Of a DNA stretch of 64,000 nucleotides, positions 26,199 through 35,653 are shown piece after piece; within the stretch, counting starts at the first letter, position 1, and each line of letters opens with the position of its first letter. The notes beneath the pieces are model-generated. The model ran no database searches. It was not told the origin of the DNA and worked only from the letters and a program-made list of their open reading frames with translations. The stretch comes from ZC4RG20 sp036381515 (GTDB taxonomy: Bacteria > Pseudomonadota > Gammaproteobacteria > Steroidobacterales > Rariloculaceae). The stretch spans positions 1 to 64,000 of the forward strand of contig DASVCR010000034.1 in assembly GCA_036381515.1 (NCBI GenBank). The letters run 5' to 3'. A program made the position numbers and the translations under genes.

Positions 26199-27091
26199 GC
26201 GCGGGCGCAGCAGGCCTGCTCCAGGGGAAGCGGGCGTCCGATACGCTGCTCCGGCATCGCTGGGTCGAGCCGAGCGTGCTGCCGGGCTTCGGGCTCACGC
26301 TCGGCATCACCGGCGCGTTTCTCGCCGCGATCGTGCTGATCCCGATCGCGGCGCTCGTGCTGAAGGCCGCGAGCGTGCCGTTCGACGAGCTCTGGCGCAT
26401 CGCGACCGAGCCGAGGGCGCTCGCGTCCTACCGGCTGAGCTTCGGTGCGTCTTTGCTCGCCGCGTCGCTGAATGCCGTGTTCGGCTTCATCATCGCGTGG
26501 TCGCTCGTCCGCTATCGCTTTCCGGGCCGGCGCATCGTCGACGCGATCATCGACCTGCCGTTCGCGTTGCCTACCGCCGTTTCGGGGATAGCGCTCGCGA
26601 CTGTCTTCGCGCCGCAGGGCTGGATCGGCCGCTGGCTCGAGCCGTTCGGCATACAGGTCGCGTACTCGTGGGTCGGCGTCGTCATCGCGTTGACGCTGAT
26701 CGGCCTGCCGTTCGTCGTGCGCTCCGTGCAGCCCGCGCTCGCGGAGGTCGATGCGACGCTCGAGGAGGCGGCCGAGTCGCTCGGGGCGGGGCGTTGGATG
26801 ACGTTCCGGCGCGTGATCCTGCCGACCGTCGCGCCGGCGCTCGCGACCGGCTTCACGCTCGCGCTCGCGCGGGCGATCGGCGAGTATGGCTCGGTGATCT
26901 TCATCGCCGGCAATCTGCCGATGCGGACGGAGATCACGCCGCTCCTGATCGTGATCAAGCTCGAGCAGTACGACTATCTCGGCGCGGCGGCCCTCGGCCT
27001 CGTGATGCTGATGATGTCGTTCGTCCTGCTGCTCACGATCAACGCGCTGAACGGCTGGCGGGCGGGGCGCGCCCTCGGGAGGCGGCGATGA
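26195..27091 (+). CDS. cysT: sulfate-type ABC transporter permease CysT
   Basis: 298 residues, six membrane helices. DLPFALPTAVSGIALATVF and the ATPase-contact loop EEAAESLGAGRWMTFRRVILPTVAPALATG are typical of CysT (CysU). It forms the membrane channel with CysW. Start and stop overlap the neighbouring genes by four bases (ATGA), so expression is coupled. Nothing unusual in length or motifs. Confidence 0.92.
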   Translation: MSAGAAGLLQGKRASDTLLRHRWVEPSVLPGFGLTLGITGAFLAAIVLIPIAALVLKAASVPFDELWRIATEPRALASYRLSFGASLLAASLNAVFGFIIAWSLVRYRFPGRRIVDAIIDLPFALPTAVSGIALATVFAPQGWIGRWLEPFGIQVAYSWVGVVIALTLIGLPFVVRSVQPALAEVDATLEEAAESLGAGRWMTFRRVILPTVAPALATGFTLALARAIGEYGSVIFIAGNLPMRTEITPLLIVIKLEQYDYLGAAALGLVMLMMSFVLLLTINALNGWRAGRALGRRR

Positions 27092-27996
27092 CCGCGGGCG
27101 GGGCGAGCGTGCGCGTCGACGTTCCGGCGAGCGGCAGGGAGCGTCTCGTCCGCATCGTGCTGATCGGCGTGTCGCTGCTCTTTCTAACCGTGATACTGGT
27201 GGTGCCGGTCGCCGCGGTGCTCGGCTACGCGTTCGCGGAAGGGCTCGACGCCTATCTCGCGGCGCTCGCATCGCCGGACACGCTCGCGGCCGTGCGCCTG
27301 ACGCTGACGACGGCGGCGATCGTCGTGCCGCTCAACACCGCGTTCGGCGTCGCCGCGGCATGGGCGATCGCGAAGTTCGACTTCCGGGGCAAGCAGCTCC
27401 TGATCACGCTGATCGATCTGCCGTTCTCCGTGTCGCCGGTCATCGCGGGGCTCGTGTTCGTGCTCCTGTTCGGCGCGCAGGGCTGGCTCGGCCCGTGGCT
27501 CGATGCGCGGGACATTTCGATCGTCTTCGCGTTCCCCGGCATCGTGCTCGCGATGCTCCTCGTGACGTTCCCCTACGTCGCGCGCGAGCTGATCCCCGTG
27601 ATGCAGATGCACGGCAGGGAGGCGGAGGAGGCGGCGATCAGCCTCGGCGCGGGCGGCTGGATGACGTTTTTCCGCGTCACGCTGCCGTCGATCCGCTGGG
27701 CGCTCCTTTATGGCATCATCCTGTGCAACGCGCGCGCCATGGGCGAATTCGGCGCCGTCGCGGTCGTCTCGGGACACATCCGCGGCCTGACGACCACGAT
27801 GCCGCTGCAGGTCGAGATCCTCTACAACGAGTACGATCTGACCGGGGCCTTCGCCGTCGCCTCGCTGCTGATGCTGCTCGCGCTGCTCACGATGATCGCG
27901 AAGACGACCATCGAGCACTACGGAATGACCCGCCGGCGGCGTCTGCCGCAGATCGCACGCCGGCCCAAAGAGACCGTACGTCACCTCTCCGCATGA
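27088..27996 (+). CDS. cysW: sulfate-type ABC transporter permease CysW
   Basis: 302 residues, six membrane helices, with DLPFSVSPVIAGLVFVLLFG and the EEAAISLGAGGWMTFFRVTLPSIRWAL coupling loop. The ARAMGEFGAVAVVSGHIRGLT segment is characteristic of CysW. It overlaps cysT by four bases at its start and the sensor kinase by four bases at its end, tying the transporter to the two-component system. Confidence 0.92.
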   Translation: MTAGGASVRVDVPASGRERLVRIVLIGVSLLFLTVILVVPVAAVLGYAFAEGLDAYLAALASPDTLAAVRLTLTTAAIVVPLNTAFGVAAAWAIAKFDFRGKQLLITLIDLPFSVSPVIAGLVFVLLFGAQGWLGPWLDARDISIVFAFPGIVLAMLLVTFPYVARELIPVMQMHGREAEEAAISLGAGGWMTFFRVTLPSIRWALLYGIILCNARAMGEFGAVAVVSGHIRGLTTTMPLQVEILYNEYDLTGAFAVASLLMLLALLTMIAKTTIEHYGMTRRRRLPQIARRPKETVRHLSA

Positions 27997-30125
27997 AGCT
28001 TCGTCCCCCTGGACTCACCGGCCGTCTCGCACTCGTGACGGCGCTGCTCGTGACGCTCGCCGTCGCGGCCGTGTCGATCTTCGGCGCGCGGTCGATGCGG
28101 CGGCTCGCCGAGGCCGAGGCTGCGACCCGCGTCGAGCTCGCGGTCGCGGGCGCGCGGGAGGGCTTGAGGCGCAGCACGGAGGATCTGCTGACCGCAGCAA
28201 GGGTGCTGGCCGACCGTCCGACGTTGCGACGACTGCTCGGCGCGGCGAGCGTCGATGCCGTCGCGCCGTACCTCGAGACCTACTGCGACGGCGCCGCGCT
28301 CGACGGCTGCGCGCTCGTCGAGGACGGCACGGTCGTCGCGGCGAGCGGCGCCGACGTCGACTGGACGCGCGTGCTCGAGTCGGGTCCGCTTCAGGGGGAG
28401 CGGTTTCTCGTCGTCGGCGCGGCGCCGTGGCCGCTCGCCGGCGCGAGCGCGCCCGTCCCGGACCATCCCGACCACACGGCGTTCGTCCTGCGGCGGATGG
28501 GCGACGAGCTCGCGGAGAGCCTGAGCCAGCGGGTCGGCATCGAGATCGAGATCATCGACTTCGCCACGTTCCTCCCGGGCGTCGGGCCGTTTGCCGTGCT
28601 GCATTCCGACGCCCTCGCGAGCGGCGAGCCCGCTGCCGCGCGCGTCGACGCGGCGGGCGTGTATGCGGCGAGCCTGCCGGTCACGGTGTCGACCGGAGAG
28701 ACGGTCGCGTTGCTCAAGGCGCAGCTGCCGATCGCGCAGGTCATGGATCCGGTCGACACGGCGACGCGGCGCATGCTCGCCGTCGCGGCGGCGATCGCGC
28801 TGCTCGCGACGACGGCCGGTATTCTGATCGGCCGGCAATGGATCTCGGGCGTGTTCCGTCTGACGGACGCCGCACGCCGGATCGGCTCCGGCGACCTGTC
28901 GGCGTCGATCCCGGAGGAGCGCGGCAAGGAGCTCGGCGTGCTCGCGAGCACGATGGAGGAGATGCGCCGCAATCTGATCGGGTTGACGTCGGAGCTGCGC
29001 CGCCGCGAGGCGGAGGCGCAGGCCGTGCTCGGCGGCATCGTCGAGGGCGTGTACGCGGTTGACGCGCTCCGCCGGATCCGGTTCCTGAATCCGCAGGCCG
29101 AGCGGCTCTTGAAGGTCCGGGCGAAGGACGCGCTCGGCCGCTTCTGCGGCGACGTGCTGAAGCCGACGAAGGACGCCGAGGGCCGACGGCCGTGCGAGCA
29201 CGCGTGCCCGATCGTGAAGGCGAGGAAGGCGGGATCCGCGCAGGCCGTCGAGCGGATCGAGCCCTACGGCGGCCGTTACCGCCGGGTCGTGATCGCGAGC
29301 TCGGCGCCGGCCGACGGGATGCAGGTGCAGGTGCTGAGAGACGAGACCGAGCTCGAAGCCGTGCGGCGCACGCGCGATACCGTGCTCGCGAATATCTCGC
29401 ACGAGTTCAGGACGCCGCTCGCCGCGCAGCTCGCGTCGATCGAGCTCTTGCGCGACGGCATCGGCTCGATGTCGGAGGCCGAGCAGCGGCAGCTCGTGAC
29501 GACGCTCGAGCGCGGCGCGCAGCGCCTGACGTGGCTGATCGACAATCTGCTCGAGAGCGTGCGCATCGAATCCGGGCAGCTCGCGATCAGGCGGCAGAAC
29601 GTCGTCCTCGCGGAAGTCGTTGCGGCGGCCGTCGAGCTCGTCGGACCGCTTCTCGAACAGAGGGCGCAGTCGCTCGAGGCCGCGGACCTCGATGCTCTGC
29701 CGGTGCTGCGCGGCGACCGCCAGCGGCTGACGCAGGTGCTCGTGAACCTGCTCGCGAACGCGAGCAAGTTCGCGCCCGCGGGCAGCACGATCCGCATCGG
29801 CGGCCGCGCGGCAAACGGCGCCGTCGAGTTCTGGGTCGAGGACGAGGGCGAGGGGCCGCCCGAGTCCGACACGAGCCGGCTGTTCGAGCAGTTCCAGAGG
29901 TCGGGCGGCGAGGATCCCGACGAGAGCGGCCTCGGGCTAGGGCTCTACATCGTCCAGTCGATCGTCGAGCGGCACGGCGGGCGGGTATCGCTCTTTCGGA
30001 CGCACGAGGCGCGGACGCGAGTGCGGGTCGAGCTGCCGCTCGGCGACGGCACGCATGCGCTGCGGGCGGTCGATGCGCCGCCGGGAGATTCGGGGCGCAT
30101 CGCCGCCGCGGATGGGAAGCATTGA
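27993..30125 (+). CDS. membrane sensor histidine kinase with HAMP and PAS domains
   Basis: 710 residues. Membrane segment 1 about 10-30; a periplasmic sensor region to about 260; membrane segment 2 (LAVAAAIALLATTAGILIG); HAMP (FRLTDAARRIGSGDLSASIP); a PAS domain carrying Cys401 and Cys405 (RPCEHACPIVK); HisKA with phospho-acceptor His470 (LANISHEFRTPLA); and HATPase with N box (VNLLANASKFAP) and G boxes (DEGEGPP, GLGLGLYIV). The ATG overlaps the cysW stop. I infer that it reports on transporter activity or on the periplasmic anion to the regulator downstream. The Cys pair could be redox- or metal-sensitive. Confidence 0.9.
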   Translation: MKLRPPGLTGRLALVTALLVTLAVAAVSIFGARSMRRLAEAEAATRVELAVAGAREGLRRSTEDLLTAARVLADRPTLRRLLGAASVDAVAPYLETYCDGAALDGCALVEDGTVVAASGADVDWTRVLESGPLQGERFLVVGAAPWPLAGASAPVPDHPDHTAFVLRRMGDELAESLSQRVGIEIEIIDFATFLPGVGPFAVLHSDALASGEPAAARVDAAGVYAASLPVTVSTGETVALLKAQLPIAQVMDPVDTATRRMLAVAAAIALLATTAGILIGRQWISGVFRLTDAARRIGSGDLSASIPEERGKELGVLASTMEEMRRNLIGLTSELRRREAEAQAVLGGIVEGVYAVDALRRIRFLNPQAERLLKVRAKDALGRFCGDVLKPTKDAEGRRPCEHACPIVKARKAGSAQAVERIEPYGGRYRRVVIASSAPADGMQVQVLRDETELEAVRRTRDTVLANISHEFRTPLAAQLASIELLRDGIGSMSEAEQRQLVTTLERGAQRLTWLIDNLLESVRIESGQLAIRRQNVVLAEVVAAAVELVGPLLEQRAQSLEAADLDALPVLRGDRQRLTQVLVNLLANASKFAPAGSTIRIGGRAANGAVEFWVEDEGEGPPESDTSRLFEQFQRSGGEDPDESGLGLGLYIVQSIVERHGGRVSLFRTHEARTRVRVELPLGDGTHALRAVDAPPGDSGRIAAADGKH

Positions 30126-30128
30126 GCG

Positions 30129-30845
30129 ATGAAAGTTCTCCTTGCGGACGACGATCCGGATCTGTTGTCGGTGACCGGCTTTGCGCTTCAGCAGGCCGGC
30201 TTTCTCGTCGTGACGGCGACGGACGGCGCGAGGGCGCTCGAGGCGTTCGAGCGCGAGCAGCCCGATCTCGCGGTGCTCGACATCAACATGCCGAGGATGA
30301 ACGGCTTCGACGTCGCGCGGAAGCTGCGCGAGAAGAGCTCGGTGCCCGTGCTGATGCTGACGGTGCGGAGCGAGGAGGACGACGTCGTCCGCGCGCTGTC
30401 CCTCGGCGCGGACGACTACCTGACGAAACCGTTCAGCCCGAAGATCCTCATCGCGAGGATCAAGGCGTTGCTGCGCCGCGCGGGGCTCGAGGCCGAGGGC
30501 ACGCTGACGCTCGGCGGGCTGACGCTGCACGTCGACGAGCTGTCGCTCGACGGGTTGCCTCGGGGGGCCGTCAGGCTGACGCCGCTCGAGGCGCGGCTCC
30601 TGCAGCTCCTGTTCGCGCACGGCGGCCGCACCGTGCAGACGGAGCGGATTCTGGGGCACGTCTGGGGCAGCCGCGCGGGCGGCAACCGGCAGCTCCTGAA
30701 GCAGCTCGTGCATCGGCTCCGTAACAAGATCGAGGCGGACCCCGCCGAGCCGCGGCTGCTGCGGACGGTGCCGAACGCGGGCTATGCGTTCGACGCGGGC
30801 GCGGCCGAGACGCGGCCCCGAGGCGGCGAGACGCAGGAGCGGTGA
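30129..30845 (+). CDS. OmpR-family response regulator
   Basis: 238 residues. Receiver domain 1-118 with acidic DDD at 7-9, phospho-acceptor Asp51 (VLDINMP), conserved Thr in LMLTVR and Lys100 (LTKPF). Winged-helix DNA-binding domain about 130-225 (LTPLEARLLQLLFAHGGRTV, QLVHRLRNKIE, VPNAGYAF). It starts 3 bases after the kinase stop, so the pair is co-expressed with the sulfate transporter. Candidate target sites lie upstream of cysA (22986-23164) and upstream of creD (30942-31003). Confidence 0.9.
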   Translation: MKVLLADDDPDLLSVTGFALQQAGFLVVTATDGARALEAFEREQPDLAVLDINMPRMNGFDVARKLREKSSVPVLMLTVRSEEDDVVRALSLGADDYLTKPFSPKILIARIKALLRRAGLEAEGTLTLGGLTLHVDELSLDGLPRGAVRLTPLEARLLQLLFAHGGRTVQTERILGHVWGSRAGGNRQLLKQLVHRLRNKIEADPAEPRLLRTVPNAGYAFDAGAAETRPRGGETQER

Positions 30846-30941
30846 CACCGTCGCCCGGCGCTCACGTCGGGCGAGGCTCGGCTTGGGCGAGCTGTGGCGC
30901 CCGGCGTGACGTGCGCGATCACGGGGACCTTGGTATCGCAG

Positions 30942-31003
30942 CGAGCTAGCTAGCTCGTCGGAAAATCGGGTCTCTCGTTGCCACATTTCGCCAGAATCGG
31001 GTC
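30942..31003. promoter_or_regulatory. palindrome and direct repeats upstream of creD
   Basis: CGAGCTAGCTAGCTCG at 30942-30957 is a perfect 16-bp palindrome. AATCGGGTC occurs at 30964-30972 and again at 30995-31003, 31 bp apart (about three helix turns), each followed by a CTC-rich stretch. They lie 60-120 bases before the creD start and are candidate operators. I did not find the E. coli cre tag (TTCAC-N6-TTCAC). Confidence 0.4.
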
Positions 31004-31062
31004 CTCGAGAGGCCATCGGCGCCGATGAAAATACCGGCACTTCCCACTCGAGGAGCTGCGGC

Positions 31063-32559
31063 ATGGACGAACGTGTCGGCCGGATTCGCGGCGGCGTCAC
31101 GCTCAAGGTCGTGTTCATCGGTCTGCTCGCGCTGGTGCTGCTGATCCCGGCGAAGATGATCGAAGGGCTGATCAGCGAACGCAGCGCGCGTGCGGCTTCG
31201 GCACGCATGGAGATCGGGAACCTCTGGGGCAATGCGCAGACCGTCGGCGCGCCGATGCTCGAGTTGCCCGTCAGATATACGGAAACCGTGGGCGGCGAGC
31301 CGACGCGTTTCGGCGACGTGCTGCTCGTGCTGCCCGAGCAGCTTCGTATCAGCGGTCGGCTCGAGCTCGAGACGCGGCGACGCGGCATCTACGAGTTCCC
31401 GGTCTACACGGCGATACTCGACATCGACGGCGTGCTGCCGTCGCCGGATCTCGGCGATCTTGCGGAGCTTCGGGACGTCGAGATCCTGTGGAGCGACGCG
31501 GCGATCGTGCTGCCGCTGTCCGACGCACGCCCGATCGCCGAGCCCGTGCGCATACGGATCGCCGATGCGGAGGCCGAGTTCGAGGCCGGCAGCGGTCCGG
31601 GATGCGTAGCGACCGCCTCGTCGCCGGCTGCGCTGCCGCCCCTCGTCGGGAGGATCCTAAGGCCGGGACCCGACGCCGGGTCGTCGGCCGCGCTCCTGGC
31701 GCCGCAAAGCGCGGTCGCTGCGGCGGCCGCTCCGATTCGCGTGTGCACGTCCGGAGACCGACTCGTCGCACGTTACGCGGCGCTCGGGCTCGAGCCTCTG
31801 ACGACGCCGCAGGGGTTTTCGCTCCGGCTCACGATCCGCGGCACGAGCCGCCTCCATTTCCTGCCGCTCGGCGACGTGACCGACGTGGACCTCACGTCGT
31901 CGTGGCCGTCTCCGAGCTTCGGCGGGTCGTTCGTGCCGGTCGAGCACACGGTGACCGACGAAGGCTTCACCGCGACGTGGCGCGTTCTCGCATTCGGTCG
32001 AGGCTATCCGTCGAGCTGGCTGCGCTCCGAAGGGCGCGAGCAGAGGCTCGCGACGACGTCGTTCGGCGTCGATCTCCTTCCGCCGATCGGCGTGCACCAG
32101 GCGAGCCTCCGAGCGGTGAAGTACGCGATCCTCTTCGTCGGTTTGACGTTCCTCGTCTACTTCCTGTACGAGGTGTTCGCCGGCCTGCGACTGCACACGC
32201 TGCAGTATCTCGCGGTCGGCGCAGCAGACTCGCTGTTCTTTCTTCTGCTGCTCGCGCTCGCGGAGCACGTCGGCTTCGAGCTCGCCTACGTCGCGAGCGC
32301 GCTCGCGTCGACCGTGCTCGTCGCCGCGTACAGCGCGGCGGTCCTCGGCGGCGGCCGGCGCGCGGTGCACGTCGCGGGCATGCTCGCGCTCGTCTACGCA
32401 TATCTCTACGTCGCGCTCAAAGCCGAGGATTACGCGCTTCTGATCGGCGCGTTCGGTCTCTTCGCGACGCTCGCGACGTTCATGATGGTGACGAGGAAAG
32501 TCGACTGGTTCGCGCTGAGCTTCGACCCGCAGCGGAGCTCGGGCGGCGGGTCCGCGTGA
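31063..32559 (+). CDS. creD: CreD family inner membrane protein
   Basis: 498 residues. One N-terminal membrane helix (VVFIGLLALVLLIPAKMIEGLI), a large periplasmic beta-rich domain (about 30-345, including RRRGIYEFPVYTA), then five C-terminal helices starting at KYAILFVGLTFLVYFLYEVF, the CreD layout. In E. coli CreD is controlled by the CreBC two-component system and linked to envelope stress and colicin tolerance. Here too it follows a kinase/regulator pair, with a 217-bp gap and repeats in between. The start has GAGGAG 7 bases upstream. Confidence 0.9.
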   Translation: MDERVGRIRGGVTLKVVFIGLLALVLLIPAKMIEGLISERSARAASARMEIGNLWGNAQTVGAPMLELPVRYTETVGGEPTRFGDVLLVLPEQLRISGRLELETRRRGIYEFPVYTAILDIDGVLPSPDLGDLAELRDVEILWSDAAIVLPLSDARPIAEPVRIRIADAEAEFEAGSGPGCVATASSPAALPPLVGRILRPGPDAGSSAALLAPQSAVAAAAAPIRVCTSGDRLVARYAALGLEPLTTPQGFSLRLTIRGTSRLHFLPLGDVTDVDLTSSWPSPSFGGSFVPVEHTVTDEGFTATWRVLAFGRGYPSSWLRSEGREQRLATTSFGVDLLPPIGVHQASLRAVKYAILFVGLTFLVYFLYEVFAGLRLHTLQYLAVGAADSLFFLLLLALAEHVGFELAYVASALASTVLVAAYSAAVLGGGRRAVHVAGMLALVYAYLYVALKAEDYALLIGAFGLFATLATFMMVTRKVDWFALSFDPQRSSGGGSA

Positions 32560-32572
32560 TTCGACGCCTGGA

Positions 32573-32595
32573 CCGGGAGCGGCGCTCGCTCCCGG
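32573..32595. terminator. bidirectional hairpin between creD and TonB receptor
   Basis: CCGGGAGCG (32573-32581) and CGCTCCCGG (32587-32595) pair perfectly around GCGCT, midway between the convergent stops at 32559 and 32612. No U tract. Confidence 0.5.
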
Positions 32596-32611
32596 GCGCT
32601 GCGCCGGTGAA

Positions 32612-35600
32612 TCAGAACGTGATGTTGAGCTGCAGCGTATACACCCTTCCCAATGTGTCGTAGGCGCTCGGGAAAGTATTGCCCGAGTTGAAGTCCGTGG
32701 ACGCGGCCTCGTTGCCGACGATCGGCGGATCCTCGTCGGTCACGTTCATGGCGCCGAACGAGAGCAGGTACCGGTCGCGGAAGTGGTAGCTCGCGTAGAG
32801 GTCGAGGTAGTCGAACGCGTCGACGTGGCGAAAGGCTTCGAACACACCCTCGGCCTCCGGCGGCTCCACGTCCACCGAACCGATGTGCCGCCACAGCGCC
32901 GAGATCGACAGCGCGTTGTAGTTCCAGGTCGTGCGCTGGATCCAGCGGATGTCGGGACGCGGCGCCTGACAGCTCGTGCCGTAGAAGCCGTTGCAGTCGA
33001 CGACGGGAAGCGCCTCGAGGCTCTGGAACTCGTGCGTCAGGTACTTGTTCACCGTGCCGGAGAAGCTCAAGTCGCCCCGGCCGACGCCGATGCCGAACGC
33101 GAAGCCGAGCTCGACGCCTTCCGCGCGCAGGAACACCTTGTTCCGCGTGAACAGCTCGACGCCCGCGCCCGGCAACGTCAGGGTGCCTCCGACACGGCGG
33201 ACCTTGCTGCACTCGCTTTCGATGCCGAGCACGTAGCACGCGTCGAGGACTTCCTGCGGCGTGAACTCCTCGATCGGATCCTGGATGTCGATGTCGTAGT
33301 AGTCGAGCGAGAAGACCGGGCTCAGCACGCCGCCGAACTCGGGCGTCCATACGAAGCCCACGGTGGTCGTATCGGCCTGCTCGATCTCCGGCAGGTTGTC
33401 GAGATCCGTTCCTTCGATGATGTCGACCTGGCCGGCGACGATGTCCTCGACCGTGCCGACCTGTGCAGCGGACATGCCCGTCGCCATGCATCTTGCCTGC
33501 AGCGTCGCGTCGATGTTGTCTGCGTTCGCTATGGAGCACGGATCGAGCCGGGCATTGTCGAGGCCGCCGACCTGCGGGCTCGACAGCTCGTCGACGTTCG
33601 GTGCGCGCGCCGCCCGCTGCCGCATGACGCGGAACAGCAGCGTGTCGATCGGCCGCCAGTTGAGCCCCGCCTTCCACGTGTCGTCCGTGCCGGAGGGGTC
33701 GTAGTCCGAATATCGATAGCCGAGCTCGAGATCGAGCGACTGCTCGGCGTCGAGCAGCGGAATCAGCGCCTCGGCGAAGATTTCGCTGACGTCGAAGCCC
33801 CCGTCGATCGGCAGCAGGTAGCCGCCGGCACCGCCGAGACAGCTGTCCGGCGCGAGCTTCAGACACTCGTCGGGGAGCAGACGGGCCGTCTCGTCGCGGT
33901 GCTCGACGCCGAAGCTGAAGGCCGCCGGCTCGGACGCCGAAGGCAGCTGCAGGCGAGCGAACGAGCCGGTGACGAACCCGGTGACGATCAGCTGCTCGTA
34001 ATCCTGCTCCTGGAGGGCCGTCGCGCTCGCGTAGGCCGCCATCTCGGGCGTGATGCTCCCGTAGCCGCCAAACAGGTCGATCGGCACGCAGCTCGCATCG
34101 CCGTTCAGGCACGTCGCGCCGTCGAGCGTCTGCAGCGCGTTGCCGATGTTCGTCAGGTTCGTATAGCCGCCGCGGCGGAGCACGCGGTTCGTTTCGCCGT
34201 ACTGGAACGACGCGTCGTAGGCCCAGTCCTCGGTGATGTCGCCTCGCAAACCGAGCGTCACCTGGAAGAGCTCGTTGTCGAAATCCTCTGTGCGGTTCCC
34301 GAGCTCGACCGTCCGGCGACGATAGGAGATGTTGAGCTCGTCCTCGGCGTCGACGACGCCGTTGCCGTTGACGTCGTTCCAGTTGTGGAACAGGAAGTCG
34401 CCCGGATTGTCCGGGTCCGGAACGTCGTCCAGATTCACCGTTCCCGCGAGGCGTCCGGCCTCGGCCGCGGCAATGATCGCCTCGCGTGCCTGGTCGCCGA
34501 TGAGCGGGTTCGCGAGCGGCGTGAAGTACGGGTTCGCGAAGACGCCGGAAGGGGCGACCTGCTGCTGCACCTTGCTCTTCCCGTAATTGAACATCGAGTA
34601 GACCTCGGCGCTCTCACCGAGCTCTAGGCTCGCGAGAGCCGTTCCGGTGAAACGCTCGAGCGGCGTCTGGTAGTAGTTGAACGGGTTGAAGTTGAAGACG
34701 CTGCAGTCCTCGCCGAGCGTGCCGTCGTCCCGGAACTGGCCGAGGCCCGGGCCGCCGGCGATCGAGACGCGCGTCGGGAGCGTGGTGGTCGAGCCGCCGG
34801 AAGCGACGGACCCGGGCCCGCCGCATCCTTCCGGCGCCGGGATCGGTCCCTCGCCCGCGAGGAACTCTTCGTAGCCCGCGCCGGTTGCGGTCTCGATGCC
34901 GACCTGACCCAACGGCCGTGCGCCGAGGAGCACCGCATCGCGATCCTGGTAGCCCAGGCTGAGCACGATGTTGCCGCGATCGTCGGCCGCGTTCGTGCCG
35001 AGCGTGATCGCGAAGTACCGATCGTCGCCGTCCCGCTCGCTCGTTTGCGAGCTGTTCATCCTGATGTCGACGCCCTCGAAGTTGTCTCGCAGGATGACGT
35101 TGATGGCGCCCGAGATCGCATCCGAGCCGTAGACGGCGGAGGCGCCGCCCGTGATGATGTCGATGCGCTCGATCAGCGCGGTGGGGATCATCGAGACGTC
35201 GACCTCACCGTCGTCGTTGAACGGTACGGCGCGCCTGCCGTCGATCAGGACGAGGTTGCGCTGCGGGCCGAGGCCGCGCAGGTTGATGGTCGTGGCGCCC
35301 TCGGTGCCGTTGTTCACGTTCTGATTGTCGCCCGGCACGGTGATCGGCAGGAGCCGCACGATCTTCTCGAGCTCCGGCTCCTGCTGAAGACGGATTTCCT
35401 CGTCGGAGACGGAATAGATCGGGCTCGACGACACGACGCCCGGTTGTCGGATGCGCGTGCCCGTGACGATGATTTCCTCGGGCGGTTCGGCCTCCTGCGC
35501 GAAGGCCGCAGGCAGAGCGGTGACGCTCGTGACCGCGCCGGCCAGGACGGAGAGACGAGCTGCTTTGTGTAAGGGGATGCGCCGCAGCGCAGGCCGAGAA

Positions 35601-35653
35601 GTGACTGGCGATCGTCGAAAGACAGCGGGACAGGGCTCGATATGGGTACGCAT
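32612..35653 (-). CDS. TonB-dependent receptor (large, VTGTRI type)
   Basis: 1013 residues. GGGAGG precedes the ATG at 35653. The leader is long (about 50 residues) and ends VTALPAAFAQ. EEIIVTGTRIRQPG is the TonB-box region. The plug follows (TTINLRGLGPQRNLVLIDGRR, IERIDIITGGASAVYGSDAISGAINV). The barrel runs to a final aromatic LQLNITF. Several Cys pairs lie in extracellular loops. This subclass often takes up peptides or oligosaccharides, but no partner gene shows the substrate. It is divergent from the ankyrin/DUF1592 operon. Confidence 0.9.
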   Translation of the reverse strand: MRTHIEPCPAVFRRSPVTSRPALRRIPLHKAARLSVLAGAVTSVTALPAAFAQEAEPPEEIIVTGTRIRQPGVVSSSPIYSVSDEEIRLQQEPELEKIVRLLPITVPGDNQNVNNGTEGATTINLRGLGPQRNLVLIDGRRAVPFNDDGEVDVSMIPTALIERIDIITGGASAVYGSDAISGAINVILRDNFEGVDIRMNSSQTSERDGDDRYFAITLGTNAADDRGNIVLSLGYQDRDAVLLGARPLGQVGIETATGAGYEEFLAGEGPIPAPEGCGGPGSVASGGSTTTLPTRVSIAGGPGLGQFRDDGTLGEDCSVFNFNPFNYYQTPLERFTGTALASLELGESAEVYSMFNYGKSKVQQQVAPSGVFANPYFTPLANPLIGDQAREAIIAAAEAGRLAGTVNLDDVPDPDNPGDFLFHNWNDVNGNGVVDAEDELNISYRRRTVELGNRTEDFDNELFQVTLGLRGDITEDWAYDASFQYGETNRVLRRGGYTNLTNIGNALQTLDGATCLNGDASCVPIDLFGGYGSITPEMAAYASATALQEQDYEQLIVTGFVTGSFARLQLPSASEPAAFSFGVEHRDETARLLPDECLKLAPDSCLGGAGGYLLPIDGGFDVSEIFAEALIPLLDAEQSLDLELGYRYSDYDPSGTDDTWKAGLNWRPIDTLLFRVMRQRAARAPNVDELSSPQVGGLDNARLDPCSIANADNIDATLQARCMATGMSAAQVGTVEDIVAGQVDIIEGTDLDNLPEIEQADTTTVGFVWTPEFGGVLSPVFSLDYYDIDIQDPIEEFTPQEVLDACYVLGIESECSKVRRVGGTLTLPGAGVELFTRNKVFLRAEGVELGFAFGIGVGRGDLSFSGTVNKYLTHEFQSLEALPVVDCNGFYGTSCQAPRPDIRWIQRTTWNYNALSISALWRHIGSVDVEPPEAEGVFEAFRHVDAFDYLDLYASYHFRDRYLLSFGAMNVTDEDPPIVGNEAASTDFNSGNTFPSAYDTLGRVYTLQLNITF

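Noticed and set aside
30851..30874. Weak hairpin after the response regulator
   Set aside because: TCGCCCG and CGGGCGA pair over only 7 bp with a 10-base loop and no U tract, too weak to call a terminator.
32783..34627. A 614-residue forward frame antisense to the TonB receptor
   Set aside because: The receptor on the other strand has complete plug and barrel motifs; the forward frame has none.
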